Assembly (NCBI GenBank): GCA_022410635.1
Contig: JAJVDF010000207.1
Coordinates: 797,256-861,255 of the forward strand
Length of the DNA: 64,000 bases
Origin: Tretioscincus oriximinensis
Taxonomy: Eukaryota > Chordata > Lepidosauria > Squamata > Gymnophthalmidae
Direction: 5' to 3'
This document shows, in pieces, positions 53,671-63,976 of this stretch (its first letter is position 1; every line of letters begins with the position of its first letter). Under the pieces are notes generated by a model. The model was not told the origin of the DNA, did not search any database, and was given only the letters and a program-made list of their open reading frames with translations. Both the position numbers and the translations under genes were made by a program.

Positions 53671-54187
53671 TGTGCAGAGGTGAAGCAGGCATATCCAGCA
53701 CTGTGCACATGGGACGATTGTGGTCCTGACCTTTCCATGATCAATACCTGAGGGTATTTGCTTACTCCAGAACCACTGATGTCGATCATGGCAGNTAAGT
53801 ACAGAAAGGTCAGGGGAAGATACTCCAAAGTAAAGGATAAGGAAAGAAAATGCAAGTTTATACATTTATAGGAGGAATTCCATTTCTATCTGGCTACTTC
53901 TCCCAGGATGGAAATAAGAGAATAAATGGATCATTAAAGAAAATGAAAGCACAAAACATTGTCCAATTAAAATGTTGTTTTTTTTAAATGCAGTAAAGAC
54001 AGTAAAAACTGAAATGTATCAAGAATTTATCCCTAGGTGACACAGAAACAGACCAATAATGCAGAACTGTTTTTTGATGCCAGACGAAAGCTACACACAC
54101 ACACACCATATTTATTCTAAAAATTATTTTGAAATTTGTGTCCCACCTTTCACGATAGGTCCCTGGGCAGAAAACTGCAGGAAAAGA
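53671..54187. other. Unassigned, short (CA)n at 54092-54106
   Basis: No gene or repeat recognised apart from a 15-nt AC run. Confidence 0.35.
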
Positions 54188-54418
54188 TTAAGAACATAAG
54201 AGGAGTCCAGCTGAATCTAATCCAGCATTCTGCCTCATACAAATGCATTAGGGCAGTCTCAAGAAGAAAAAGACAAAATTCTCACCTATGGTACTTCAGG
54301 AATCCTGCCTGTTCCTCCATCTCGGAGGCAGTATCAAGCGATCCATCCTAGTAGTTATTTATACCCATGGCTTCCATGAACTTGTCTAAGCCTGTCTTAA
54401 GGCTATCCAGGCTGCTTT
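54188..54418 (-). mobile_element. CR1 3' end, antisense
   Basis: ATTAAGAACATAAGAGGAGT, ATCTCGGAGGCAGTATCAAG, and GAACTTGTCTAAGCCTGTC. Ends at the GGCTGCT position. Confidence 0.85.
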
Positions 54419-54630
54419 AAAAGTGCAATACAAATTATTAAAACACAATTAAAATAAAACCATCCCTCCCATCTATTTCTCCAACCTGGAGGCAGTGCCA
54501 AGTTGTCCTCGTTGCTATTGATATATGGNGACTGCCATTTTAAAAAAAAACATCCAGTCTGGTGGTCATCATTACTTCATAACTACAGTCCCTTAATCAT
54601 TGGACAAGAAGTGAGGAGTCTGTAAAATGG

Positions 54631-54712
54631 TCACAGAATCAATGCAGGATCCATTAAGCCATCCCAGACAGATGACTGTCCAGCCTCTGTTTGAAGACTT
54701 TCAGTGAAGACA
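54631..54712 (-). mobile_element. CR1 second-subfamily fragment
   Basis: CAATGCAGGATCCATTAAGC and CCCAGACAGATGACTGTCCA match 24203-24260. Confidence 0.7.
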
Positions 54713-55131
54713 TAAGAAACTGATGTCCATCATCTTGGCAAATGACATTTGGAGTACCTGAGCGTTGTCTGTGCATTAGCAGTGCTCAGGAAAACTGGAA
54801 ANGATTCCTCTGAATATTTCCCACTGACAAGGTTGGCAAAATGTATATCTACTTGGCAGCCCGTGGTCTCTCTAATGTGCTCTAAGTAGCTTTTGAGATG
54901 GATTTTGTGACAGCTTCTTATTAACCTTTGACAAGATGGTACAGGGAACAGCACAACACAATCGGCTGGAGTACAGACCCTACCCCAGCTCAATTGAATG
55001 CAACATGTGGCAACACCAGTAATGAGTGACCTTCATGATTTCACATAAAGACGGATGCCCTTCAAGGGAGAGTTGCAAACAGTTCTAACTGGCATTGGGT
55101 GCACAAAATGGCACTTTATGTCAAGAAAATA

Positions 55132-55312
55132 TTATAAGAATGGGGTCACAACCAATCTAGTCTAGCATTCTGTCTCACCCAATGCCCCACCAATTGCACC
55201 TTGGGCATTTTGAAACAGAAGAAGGTAAGATGTTTACCTTCTTCTCAACTATCTGCCTTTTCTTCTACCTCAGTGGCTGTATCAAGAGATCCACCCAGCA
55301 GTTAGTGAGGCT
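55132..55312 (-). mobile_element. CR1 3'-end fragment, antisense
   Basis: TATAAGAATGGGGTCACAAC, ATCTAGTCTAGCATTCTGTC, CCCACCAATTGCACC and GTATCAAGAGATCCACCC, ending near GTGAGGCTGCTG. Confidence 0.8.
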
Positions 55313-55357
55313 GCTGACTGGTACAGCTGGTCATAAAATAACTGCACTGGCTGCCCA

Positions 55358-55577
55358 TTCATTACTAGGCTGACCAGATGACCCCTTTGGGGGACTTGAA
55401 AACCCATTTTGGGGGTGCCTCACAGTTTTTTCTGAGGAAAGTTTTTTCAAAAAAAGATTTTTTCCCCCCAAAAATTGTTTTTTAATTTTTTTTCCTCAGA
55501 AAAAAACAGGAGGCACCCCAAAAACAGGTTTTCAACCACCACCCCAAAAAGGGTGATCTGGTCAGCCTATTCATTAC
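55358..55577. mobile_element. hAT-type palindromic MITE (copy 4) with exact 8-bp duplication
   Basis: The element spans 55366-55569 (204 bp), with termini TAGGCTGACCAGATGACCCC and GGGTGATCTGGTCAGCCTA. TTCATTAC is duplicated exactly at 55358-55365 and 55570-55577. The arms continue through GAAAACCCATTTTGGGG and its complement to an A/T-rich centre, so the whole element is one long hairpin. This copy defines the family. Confidence 0.92.
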
Positions 55578-55726
55578 AGATTGTTATTCTGTAAATAACA
55601 ATATTAATTCTCTTTTTGTTTTAATCGAGCTTTGTACTTATTACAGTCAAATGTTTTGTTCTTTTGAAAATTTGATATGGTCAAATGACTAATCATTAAA
55701 CCATTTAAACTAATTAAACATTGATT

Positions 55727-56115
55727 TACAAGACCTTAAATGGGCCGCAAATATTTGAAGGAACGCCTCCTCCCATTTGTATCATCCCTCACTCTACGAT
55801 CTTCTGATTAGGCCCTCCTGATATTTCCACCTCCTTCACTCATCAAGTGGGAGGGCTTTCTCTGCGATAGCCCCCAAGTTGTAAAGTTCTCTCCTTTCTG
55901 AGGAGCACTAGGCATCTACATTATACATGCAAATGCCTGATGAAAACGCAGCTGTTCATCACCTTCTTCGGCTGAGCCAATAATTCCCCTCTCCTTGAAG
56001 GCACTGTTATATTTTTACACTGCTGGGGTTTTAAGTTGTTCTATTGTTTTTAATTGTCATTCTCCCTGAGACCTTTGGTCTTAAGGCAAAATATAAATGA
56101 AAATAAATAAATACC
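55727..56115 (+). mobile_element. L2-clade LINE 3' end
   Basis: TTGAAGGAACGCCTCCTCCC (coding for the conserved LKERLLP), then GAGGGCTTTCTCTGCGATAG and CCCCCAAGTTGTAAAGTTC (AFS..APKLWN-type), and a tail GAGACCTTTGGTCTTAAGGC with AAATAAATAAATA. Homologous to 36085-36515. Frameshifted. Confidence 0.8.
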
Positions 56116-56117
56116 TT

Positions 56118-56262
56118 AAAGCTATCCAGGCTGCCAGCTACTTACCTTTCCTGGAAGTAGATTTCATTGAACAATGGCCATCTGGGTAAAAAGATATATA
56201 TATTTCTCTTGTCTTCCTTAACTCTTCTGCCCATCAGCTTCATTGGGTGCCCCTGGGTACTC
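56118..56262 (-). mobile_element. CR1 fragment, antisense, with an inverted partner
   Basis: AAGCTATCCAGGCTGCCAGC through AACTCTTCTGCCCATCAGCT. Its right part (56190-56247) is repeated in inverse at 56318-56365 (AACTGATGGGCAGAAGAGTT), forming a short inverted pair. Confidence 0.8.
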
Positions 56263-56317
56263 TCAAGCAGAAGAAAACAAAACTTTCACCTTGAGAACAT
56301 AATCAAAATGATCCCAT

Positions 56318-56370
56318 GAAACTGATGGGCAGAAGAGTTAAGACAAGGGAAATATATATTTTTTCTGTAC
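56318..56370 (+). mobile_element. CR1 fragment, sense, inverted partner
   Basis: AACTGATGGGCAGAAGAGTT followed by AAGACAAGGGAAATATATAT is complementary to 56190-56247. Confidence 0.75.
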
Positions 56371-57124
56371 ACTGGGATACCAAGTAAAGCCATATGTTTG
56401 TAGACCACTGAGGCACAATTACTGTGTCTGTTTTTAGCCAGGACATCTTTTTGAGACCTGCCTGGAGAGGGGTGTATGAGCCATGGGCATTTAGCATGCA
56501 GCTCATGCTCCCTACGTCTGAGTTACAGCCTCCTCATTGTAAGATCATGCCTTAGAACATCATTAGGAGGATGAGTTGAATGTTTGATTTGAAGTAGGCC
56601 AAAGGAGGACCCATGTATTTGTGCTCTGGTTTAAATGAAAACTGAAAGCAGGCAAGTAGCTATCAAGAGGATGCTCTTCTCTTATAGTAATGGCAATATC
56701 AGGATTGCTAATTCTAGGATTAGTACAGCTACACTAATTATGCATGACACGTTTTAAAAGAGCCATCTAATATAATGTGAAATAAAGCCAATCCCTTCAT
56801 GGACTGGTGGAGAGTGAAGAACAGAGTCCATTTGTGAAAATGCTTGGAATACATGTACTCAAGAGTGTTTGTCAAGGTGTGTGGTGGATATAGCAGGGAC
56901 TAAATGATTAAAAAAAGAAATAAAGGGGGGAGCATACTATTCTATCCACTCTTATACTGGAGTTTCCTTTTATGTTATAAAACATTGTTGGATACACTTT
57001 ACATGGCAGTGGTGAGGAAGAATTTGATTAGCAGGCGTAGTCTCTAGCAAAAGCAATGGAAAGTAATCATAGCAGTTCAGATCTATAATAATAAGCTACA
57101 GGTACACGTAGGCTTCCTCCAAAT
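56371..57124. other. No recognisable feature
   Basis: Unassigned. Confidence 0.35.
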
Positions 57125-57590
57125 GATGTGTTTAAACTGAAATGGCATTAACTTTCAAATTACCCCATCGCAGTCCTGCACCATACATACCTTCATCCTT
57201 TCACAAGCAAAAACATAAAACCTCCAAATCCATTTGGAGAGATGAGCAGAGAGAACAAGGAAGTAAAATTCTGAGCATGCTCAATTTGCAATTCTGCTTC
57301 TGCCCTCACTAACCAGGAAATGGAATGGTCTGTGAGGATCTCTAGCCTTCTCACGACTAGTCTGCCTTATTATGTTAACAAAGAAGCACACCAGGGAGCT
57401 TGAGAAGGGGGATATGATCTGTTACGCAAATATGTCAGAAAAAATCAGCACTCGAGAAATTCTATTTCTTTGCACCTTCTTTCCGGAAGCGTTGTGATGC
57501 ATTCCAAAAACTGTATTTACACATATGGCTGAAGAATCATGATGTTGAAACATCCCGGTAAGAGCAAGGTAAGAAAAACATCAGAGTATG
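57125..57590 (+). repeat. 'TGAGCATGCTCA' repeat family
   Basis: AAATGGCATTAACTTTCAAA at the left, TTCTGAGCATGCTCAATTTG, ACAAAGAAGCACACCAGGG, GTGATGCATTCCAAAAACTG and TTGAAACATCCCGGTAAGAG at the right. The most complete copy for comparison with 4545-4990 and 28365-28810. Confidence 0.6.
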
Positions 57591-57739
57591 TGGGCCTTAG
57601 GTCAGCAATACGCTGATGACAGCTGTTTGCTCGTGGTTCCATGCCAACCCAGAGGGGAAGTCACATGCAGTAAAAAGTACAGCTGAGATGGCTTCATATT
57701 GGCTTTAAGACTGCTTAGAGGTGAATATAGACAAATGGA

Positions 57740-57880
57740 GGGAATTCTGGGGTATATCTTAGAATAGGGACCTACTATCCACAAGCTAGTGTAGACTTGT
57801 ATGTAATCTACACTGACATGCAGATGGTAGATCTCTATTTTGGGATTCAGCCCAGAAAAAGGCTATGTGCAGATCCACCC
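57740..57880. mobile_element. Palindromic MITE, CCTGTCCACAC family (diverged)
   Basis: TTCTGGGGTATATCTTAGAA at the left and ATTCAGCCCAGAAAAAGGCT at the right keep the family's inverted ends, with paired AGTGTAGACTTGTATG and CTACACTGACATGC inside. Confidence 0.6.
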
Positions 57881-58079
57881 TGGTTGTTGTTACTGAAGTT
57901 TATTAAAACATTCAAAAATCCATATTTTCCCAAGGATGAAATTTGGAAATTCAGTAATTTCCTGGGATAATAGTCCTCTACTGTCGTTGGAATTCCTGTG
58001 CAGTGGGTGGGAGAGAAACAGAGGGAGAGTGTATATAGAAGTTAATATATAAGATGATGCAAATATACTGACCTTATGT

Positions 58080-58459
58080 ATAAGAAGAAGAGCCCTGCTG
58101 AATTGGGTTACAGACCATCTAGTCCAGCAGTCTATCTTGCACATTGGCCCACCAATTGCTCCTGGGCAGCCTCAAGCAGAAGAAGGCAATATTATCACCT
58201 GTTCTTGACTCCCTGCAAATGGAATTTCAGGAATACTGCCTATTGCTCCTTCCTGGAGGCAGTATCAAGAGATCCATTCTAATATTTATCTATATACTTG
58301 CCTTCCATGAATTTGTCTCATCCTCTCTTAAAGGCATCTAGGCTGCTTGCTACCACCACCTCTTCTGTAGGTAAATTCCACAGACCAGTGACCCACTGAT
58401 TGAAAAAAATGTTTCTTTGCCCATCCTAATTCTTCTGCTCATCAGTCAACATAGTGTTG
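58080..58459 (-). mobile_element. CR1 3' end, antisense, interrupted by an LTR-like insertion
   Basis: TAAGAAGAAGAGCCCTGCTG (3' end), CCACCAATTGCTCCTGGGC, GGTAAATTCCACAGACCAGT and ATTCTTCTGCTCATCAGTC. The copy stops in ATAGTGTTG at 58459 and continues as TATTGTGTGATAGAGAAAAT at 58911. Confidence 0.9.
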
Positions 58460-58910
58460 TGTCATGCCTGTCCTGGACACTGGTGAGGACTCATCATCCG
58501 AGGATAAGCGAGAAAATCGAAGGCCCGTCTTTGGCGTTCACAGAGGCTGGATGTAAAGAGTAAGGCGAAAAATTGAGATGCCTGACCTTGCAAGGCAGCA
58601 CGAATAGACACAGCTGGGGGACAAAGGCTAATTTACTGCCAGCAATTTATCACTTCTTTTGTCACTTGCAGTTCCTATATTATCTCCTTGTTTCCTGACT
58701 TCGGATTGCCTGAAGCCTGAAGTCTGCCATGACCCTCAACCTGGACTGACCTCACTCTGCTTCAGTTATCATCATGTGCTGAACCTGGATTTTGTCTGAT
58801 TCTGTTTTGGGATTTTCCTGAAGATTGCTGGAGCACCTTTGGTAATGTACCTTCTGGCTGCATTCTGGAACTGTGTAATTATCTGAGCTGTAGCAGCCAT
58901 GGGTTAATAA
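58460..58910 (+). mobile_element. LTR-like insertion within CR1
   Basis: It starts TGTCATGCCTGTCCTGGACA, the same form as the solo LTR at 49667, and has GAGGACTCATCATCCGAGG. It is flanked by TGTTG (58455-58459) and TATTG (58911-58915), 4 of 5 identical. The right end does not show CATGACA, so the 3' end is diverged or incomplete. Confidence 0.65.
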
Positions 58911-58950
58911 TATTGTGTGATAGAGAAAATAGTTTTTCTATGGGAGAAAT
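58911..58950 (-). mobile_element. CR1 continuation after the insertion
   Basis: TATTGTGTGATAGAGAAAATAGTTTTTC continues the CR1 copy broken at 58459, then similarity is lost. Confidence 0.75.
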
Positions 58951-59589
58951 TATGGGAGGGGGGTGATAGAAAGGATTTTATAGGAGGTTCATTTTTTTAA
59001 TCAATTTTTATCTGCCACTGTAACACTGTGGATTGCAGTTTGTATGTTATTTTTCTTTATGTTAAAAGTGGGAGGAAAATTAGCTAAAAATACATTCAAT
59101 TAAAATATGTATTTTAATTAGTCTTTGATTTGTGGCAAGAGGCTATCACGGATATCATTGGATCGGCAGAATTTTAAAAAACATTTTTAGGGCTCAGGGA
59201 GCTGTATATCCATGCCTTCTACCAACTCCTCACAAAGAAAAAAGAAAAGACCTTGTAAACCTAAGTGCATCTTTGGTTCTGAGCATTTAGAGCATGAAAT
59301 TCTAACCCCATTGAACCAGGAACCAAATTCTTTCCATTGCCTTTCGGCTCAAACCTAATGCTTTGAATAAACTTGGTCTATTGACAAGAACAAATAGATT
59401 GAGCCTCTGGAAAAGCTCAGCCTGCACTAAAGTAACTGTCACCCAGACTTTTCCAGCATGTCGTTATGTAGGCCAATTGAAAACTAGTCACAATAGTCTG
59501 AGATTGAGATTTTATACCATATATTTTGGAAAGAGAATTCCCTCCTATGAATGGTTAAGAAACTGTATCAGAGATTCTCTGCATAAAAT
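58951..59589. other. No recognisable feature
   Basis: Unassigned. An 87-codon frame (59363-59626 plus) ends inside the neighbouring LTR and is not supported. Confidence 0.35.
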
Positions 59590-59891
59590 TGCAGGGCTTC
59601 AATTCAGGAATCAAGAGAACAAATAGTTTTGTTGCAGGATATTTATTCAAAAGGCTAAGTCCAGAAATAAAGTCAGCAGTCAGAGACTAACTTCTATAGC
59701 AAGTAAAGAAATAAAACAGGAAGTGACAGGGGAATGATCATTATATAGCAAAGTCGAGGGGCCGCCTATCGGCGTCCACTAACCAATGAGGAGACATAAA
59801 TCATGCGCCGAAAAACCTCCCGCTGGCACGCAGAGCAATTCAAAAAAGAAAATAAGATAGAGCAAAGAAAAGAGGATGTGGGTACCTAATG
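59590..59891 (-). mobile_element. Ty3/gypsy LTR (3' LTR of the adjacent remnant)
   Basis: Homologous to 35775-36055. It lies downstream of the minus-strand pol remnant, the correct position for its 3' LTR. Diagnostic segments: GAGACATAAATCATGCGCCG and CCCGCTGGCACG. The polypurine tract before it is not evident. Confidence 0.75.
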
Positions 59892-59959
59892 GGGAGCACA
59901 AAGGAAAGGAAGAAGAATGATAGGGCAAGGAGGACATGCAGGAGGTACGGAGGGAGCAG

Positions 59960-60821
59960 TCAGGGGTGCNGCTTGTCAGGAAAGGCAGAATGGAAGCGAC
60001 GGACGAGAGATGGAGTGCGAACATCACAGGAGCGGACCCAGGAACAATCAGCAACAGGGTAACCCTTCCAATGGACAAGGTACTGGAGTTCACCGCAGAA
60101 GAGCCGGGAGTCCAAGATGTCGGCTACTTCGAAGTGTTCATCCTGCTCAATCATGACAGGTGGAGGAGGTGTTGGCAGAGGGGGTGCAGGGGAGATGGTG
60201 GAGGCTGAGGGAGGAGAAGTGAACGGTGAAAGACATGGTGGATTTTCATGGAAGAGGGCAGTCGCAACCAAAAGGAGATCGGGTTGATCTGTTCAAGCAC
60301 TTCAAAGGGACCAACAAACCTGTAGTCCAGCTTACGGGAGGGCCGAAGGGAGCGTAGATTATGGGTGGAAAGCCAAACATAGTCGCCAACAGAAATAGGG
60401 GGGCTTGGGTTCTGTGGCGATCAGCGCAATGCTTGGCGGAGGCAGAAGAAGCACCAAGGGCATCATGGATTTTGTCTCAAACAGCAGAAGCGGAGGGGGG
60501 GAGGGTGTCGTCAGAGACGAGAGGAGGGAAGACGGATAAAGAAGAACCATAGACTGCCTGGAAGGGCGAGAAACCTGTGGAGGAATGGACAGAATTATTA
60601 TAGGCAAATCCATACAGGGATAGGTAAGAGAGCCAATCAGATTGTTGAAAATTAACGTAGGAGCATAAAATTCTTATGATGTTCTGTAAGCTCCTTTCAC
60701 TTTTTCCATCAGTTTCAGGGTGCCTCAGTGAGGGGGGCTGAGATGTGTCTGAAGTTCCATAGCCTGGGGACAACTTCCTGACTTTAACAGCACCAACCTG
60801 TGAGAGAAATGGAATGGTCAA
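59960..60821 (-). pseudogene. Ty3/gypsy chromovirus pol remnant: integrase C-terminal half and chromodomain
   Basis: Reading on the minus strand, 60821 to about 60477 encodes the end of an integrase catalytic core: the HPETDGKSER region (conserved HPqTDGqtER with the catalytic-site context), YVNFQQSDWLSYLSLYGFAY and NNSVHSSTGFSPFQAVYG. In other frames toward 60270 comes the GPY/F-like module (LDYRFVGPFEVLEQINPIS), then the chromodomain: HFEVADILDSRLFCGELQYL, VHWKGYP, FHSAFPDK, ending at a stop at 59960-59962. Frameshifts separate the blocks and everything upstream (gag, protease, RT, RNase H) is missing beyond about 60800, where a MITE fragment begins. Chromodomains target integration to marked chromatin in this lineage. 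It is a non-functional genomic relic. Confidence 0.9.
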
Positions 60822-60905
60822 GCCCTGTCCATACTGGGCATTATTTTAGGATATATCTTGTTATGGATGGCTGCCATAGTCTGCACTAGCATACATCCAA
60901 TGTGA
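60818..60905. mobile_element. Truncated palindromic MITE, CCTGTCCACAC family
   Basis: CCCTGTCCATACTGGGCATT, GGATATATCTTGTTATGG and GCCATAGTCTGCACTAGCAT match the left half of the family. It adjoins the truncated upstream end of the gypsy remnant. Confidence 0.6.
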
Positions 60906-60964
60906 CCAGAAACCCAGGAAAGTCACCAGTGAAGATCTTTGTTCCTAGTTGACAGGCAGAACTA

Positions 60965-61368
60965 AACCAAAGGGATTTATTTATGTTTTATTCATTATAT
61001 TTATTTGGATTTCTATATTGCCCTATACCCGAAGGTGTCGGAGTGCTAACAAAAACAGAATAACATATTAAAACAATGCCCAAAAATAGGGAAGGGAGAG
61101 CTGTTTTTTTCAACCAAAGCTTAGGTTTAAGAAGACTTCAGGAGTCTTCTGAATACATTCAGAGATNATGACTGATGCAGCTCAAGGGGTAAACTATTCC
61201 ATATTCCATATGAAGATTCCATAGTCAAGTATCTATACCTCAAGTCAGAGTCAAGACTTTGAATTGATCTTCGAAGCAAACTGATAGCCCCTCTAAGTCT
61301 CTGAGAACAAGGATGATGTGAGCTCAACAGGCCACATAGTTCATACATTTAATTCAGTTGAGTGCAGG
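60965..61368 (-). mobile_element. L2-like LINE 3' end with CCTTCGGGTATAGGG tail
   Basis: Minus-strand frame 61348-61127 encodes a C-terminus with IWNSLPLELHQS and SLNVFRRLLKSS, the LWN-LP signature and terminal helix of non-LTR RT proteins. Its 3' end, at low coordinates, reads CACCTTCGGGTATAGGGC and then an A/T tail (AATAAATATAATGAATAAAA). That tail is shared with SINE family 1 at 40.3 kb. Confidence 0.7.
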
Positions 61369-61639
61369 ACAAATTCATTTTTCATCCCCACTCCTCCTTC
61401 ACTTGGAATGTTATTGCTCTGCTGTTTTTCACTCATGGAATGAAATTTTCAGACAGTAAACGATCGCTTCACATTACGAATTCTTCCGAGTGTCAGACTG
61501 ATGAAGCAAATGGTCTGCTTTCAAGTACATAGCCTAAAAGCTTCCAGCATGTTCTTTGTGCATTTATCTCTGTGTTTTTGTTTGATAGTCATAACATTTT
61601 TAGTTTCAGTTTTATCAGCCTTCCAAATACTTGACAGAT

Positions 61640-61780
61640 TTCAGAAAGTTTCAAAGAAATAACCACGGATCCAGAATACCTAGCAAGGACTCTCATGACA
61701 CCTTGAAGGCTAACAAGAAAAAGGTAAGCAAGAAAAAGGTAGACTCTAAGGTGCTATGGGCTGCCTTGCTAGATGATTTT
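61640..61780. repeat. 'TTTCAAAGAAATAGC' / 'GACTAACAA' repeat
   Basis: TTTCAAAGAAATAACCACGG, ACACCTTGAAGGCTAACAAG with a duplicated AAAAAGGTA(A/G) segment, then CTAAGGTGCTATGGG. Confidence 0.5.
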
Positions 61781-61806
61781 GTAAAATCCTCCTAAGGTTG
61801 GATCTG

Positions 61807-62028
61807 GATTAGTTAGGCTGACCAGATGACCCCCTTTTTTGGGGGGCGGGTTAGAAACCTGGTTTTGGAGTGCCCCATGGTTTTTGCTGAAGAATTTTNT
61901 TTTCAAAAAAAANTTTTTTGAAAAAGAGTTCTTTTTTATATTTTTCCCCTCAGGAAGAACCAGGAGGCATCGCAAAACCAGGTTTTCACACACTCCAAAA
62001 AGGGGTCATCTGGTCAGCCTAGATTAGT
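61807..62028. mobile_element. hAT-type palindromic MITE (copy 5)
   Basis: The element spans 61814-62021, with termini TAGGCTGACCAGATGACCCC and GGGGTCATCTGGTCAGCCTA, which are exact inverted repeats. GATTAGT is repeated directly at 61807-61813 and 62022-62028 (7 bp). The internal arms include AACCTGGTTTTG and CAAAACCAGGTTTT around an A/T-rich centre with two N. Confidence 0.92.
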
Positions 62029-62899
62029 CAGGCTCATTTATTCTGCCTTCAGGAAAGGTGTGGCTAGGATCAGCACCATCTGCTGACTCCAAGAACCCCG
62101 AGTCTAGGAACTTACAGTCCCCAACCTCAGAACCTCTCAGAGATTTTTCAGCAGCCACAATGTGCCAGTTTTCACTGCAGCAAATAGGTTAGTTTGGGAG
62201 GAAAGAAGAGACAATTTGAATTGAATCCCATTTCTTTTCTCTCACCCTCTACCAAAGTAAACTTTCCAACCCACTGGAGCCAGGAAAACAGATTTTTTGT
62301 TGTTGAAAGAGACCCCTTTCTAGAAAGTGGAAAGGGAGGCCTGGAATCTCCCCCACCCCGGCCAATTGCCAGCTATGGAATCCCCTAGAGTTCTTTAGGA
62401 GCATGCTATGAACACTGCAATTAACCCTTGGTGCGGGTGCATCTTTAAAAAGACATCAGGGCATTTTTTTCAATGCTGATAGTTGTGCGACTATAGAGTT
62501 TTGCAAAAATCAGCTACTGCGAGAAAAACAGTGGGAGGGGGCAGTGTTGATCAGAAAATGGAGATGACTTTGCTTTCTGATCAATCTTATATTTTCTAAC
62601 TGGAAAGGGAAGCTGGAAAGGGAAAGCTAGGGATCCATCTGTGAATGATGGGAGGAAAGACTGGAAACATTATTCTCTCTTTCATTCACATCTCTTGGGA
62701 ACATTTGAACTGGCTATTGACTGGGGAGAGTTGCAGCCTTCCCTTTCCCTGACCCAGGGATGGATGGCTACATCTGAAAATAAACAGCCCTGGTCTCACA
62801 TGCAGAAGAAACAGTATTCAATCTCAGTAGTGGACTGAAGACAAAGAATATCTAAGTAAGTTTTAGTCCACTTCAGGGATGGGAATTCACCATAAAGCC
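62029..62899. other. No recognisable feature
   Basis: Unassigned; short plus-strand open frames at 62194-62388 and 62641-62838 have no recognisable motif. Confidence 0.35.
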
Positions 62900-63224
62900 C
62901 TGAAGGAGGAGGAGGAGTAGAAGAGGAAGAAGAAGAGGAAGAAGAGGAAAAATTGAGTTTTTATACCACACTCTTTTTCAGAGTGGCTTACAGGGTTAAT
63001 TTTCACCAGAAGGTTTACATCTTATTCTACCTTCCTCATCAGGTTAATGATGGTATTCATTCATCTAACTGAAATGCAGAATACAAATTTTCATCTCTTT
63101 CAAATAGCTGAGTCGGCTAGAGCTGCAGGCTAGTGGAAAGCACTCACCCTGCCACATCCGACACAGGGCTTCAAAACCTGATCTCCCAGATGAAAGGCCG
63201 TCTCCTTAGCAACTGAGTAATTCA
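62900..63224 (-). mobile_element. tRNA-derived SINE, family 2, antisense with purine tail
   Basis: GGAGGAGGAGGAGTAGAAG tail (62904-62953), TTTTTATACCACACTCTTT, GAGTGGCTTACAGGGTTAAT, then the head at 63150-63224 (CAGGGCTTCAAAACCTGATC, B-box position, and TCCTTAGCAACTGAG). Confidence 0.8.
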
Positions 63225-63584
63225 TTTCTGCACTGACCCAAAACATTTTCTGATTACTTTGAACAGAAAAACAGTTTAGACAGTGGAAATAGAGTCCATT
63301 TTCTGTTCTGTTTTAAAAGCCACTGAAATGGTTATCTGAAACACGAGAGATGTGCCTTCTGCAAGCCTTTCATGTTCAGGGCCCTCCAGTAAATCTGCTG
63401 ACCAAATTAAATACTAAGGAAGATCTATATGGTACAGATGCTTCTACATAGATCTTTCATCCGAATTACGGATCAATACAAAAAGGACCATATTTATGTT
63501 CTTACACAGGCCAACAAAATTTTCAAACTGGCGGCCTAATCTCCTGTGAATCAGCACCACCAAACAGTAAGTGATTCTTCTCTG

Positions 63585-63700
63585 AGGGAGCATCCCTACT
63601 GTAGGTTTGCGTCGCTATTTCTTTTAAAACACGTTCCTCCACCTCCTCCACCTATCTTAAAGCTTCCACATTGCTCCTACACATTGCATAGCAACTGAGG
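63585..63700. repeat. Repeat shared with 10.04-10.14 kb
   Basis: GGAGCATCCCTACTGTAGG, CGCTATTTCTTTTAAAACAC, AAAGCTTCCACATTGCTCC and ACACATTGCATAGCAA match the left end of the candidate element at 10036. Confidence 0.5.
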
Positions 63701-63976
63701 AATGGGGGTTCTGGTATTGTACCCTATCCCAGTCATTATACCAGGTACAGCTCTCTACAAGCTCTCTACATTACAACTGAAATATTTATTAAATACAATC
63801 ACTTGCTTCTATTCCATCCTTATTCATATGCCTCTATATATTTCATAAGAGGTACAAACATATACATGTATATTATAACAGAAAGGAAAATACAGAAAGA
63901 AAGGCTATCCCATTGCCGGATACAAAGTGGGGTTTCACCCTGTGGCTTCCTCCGGCCCTATAATTCAATTACAAAA

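Noticed and set aside
59363..59626. 87-codon plus-strand gene
   Set aside because: The frame runs into an LTR, has no recognised domain and lies opposite the gypsy remnant.
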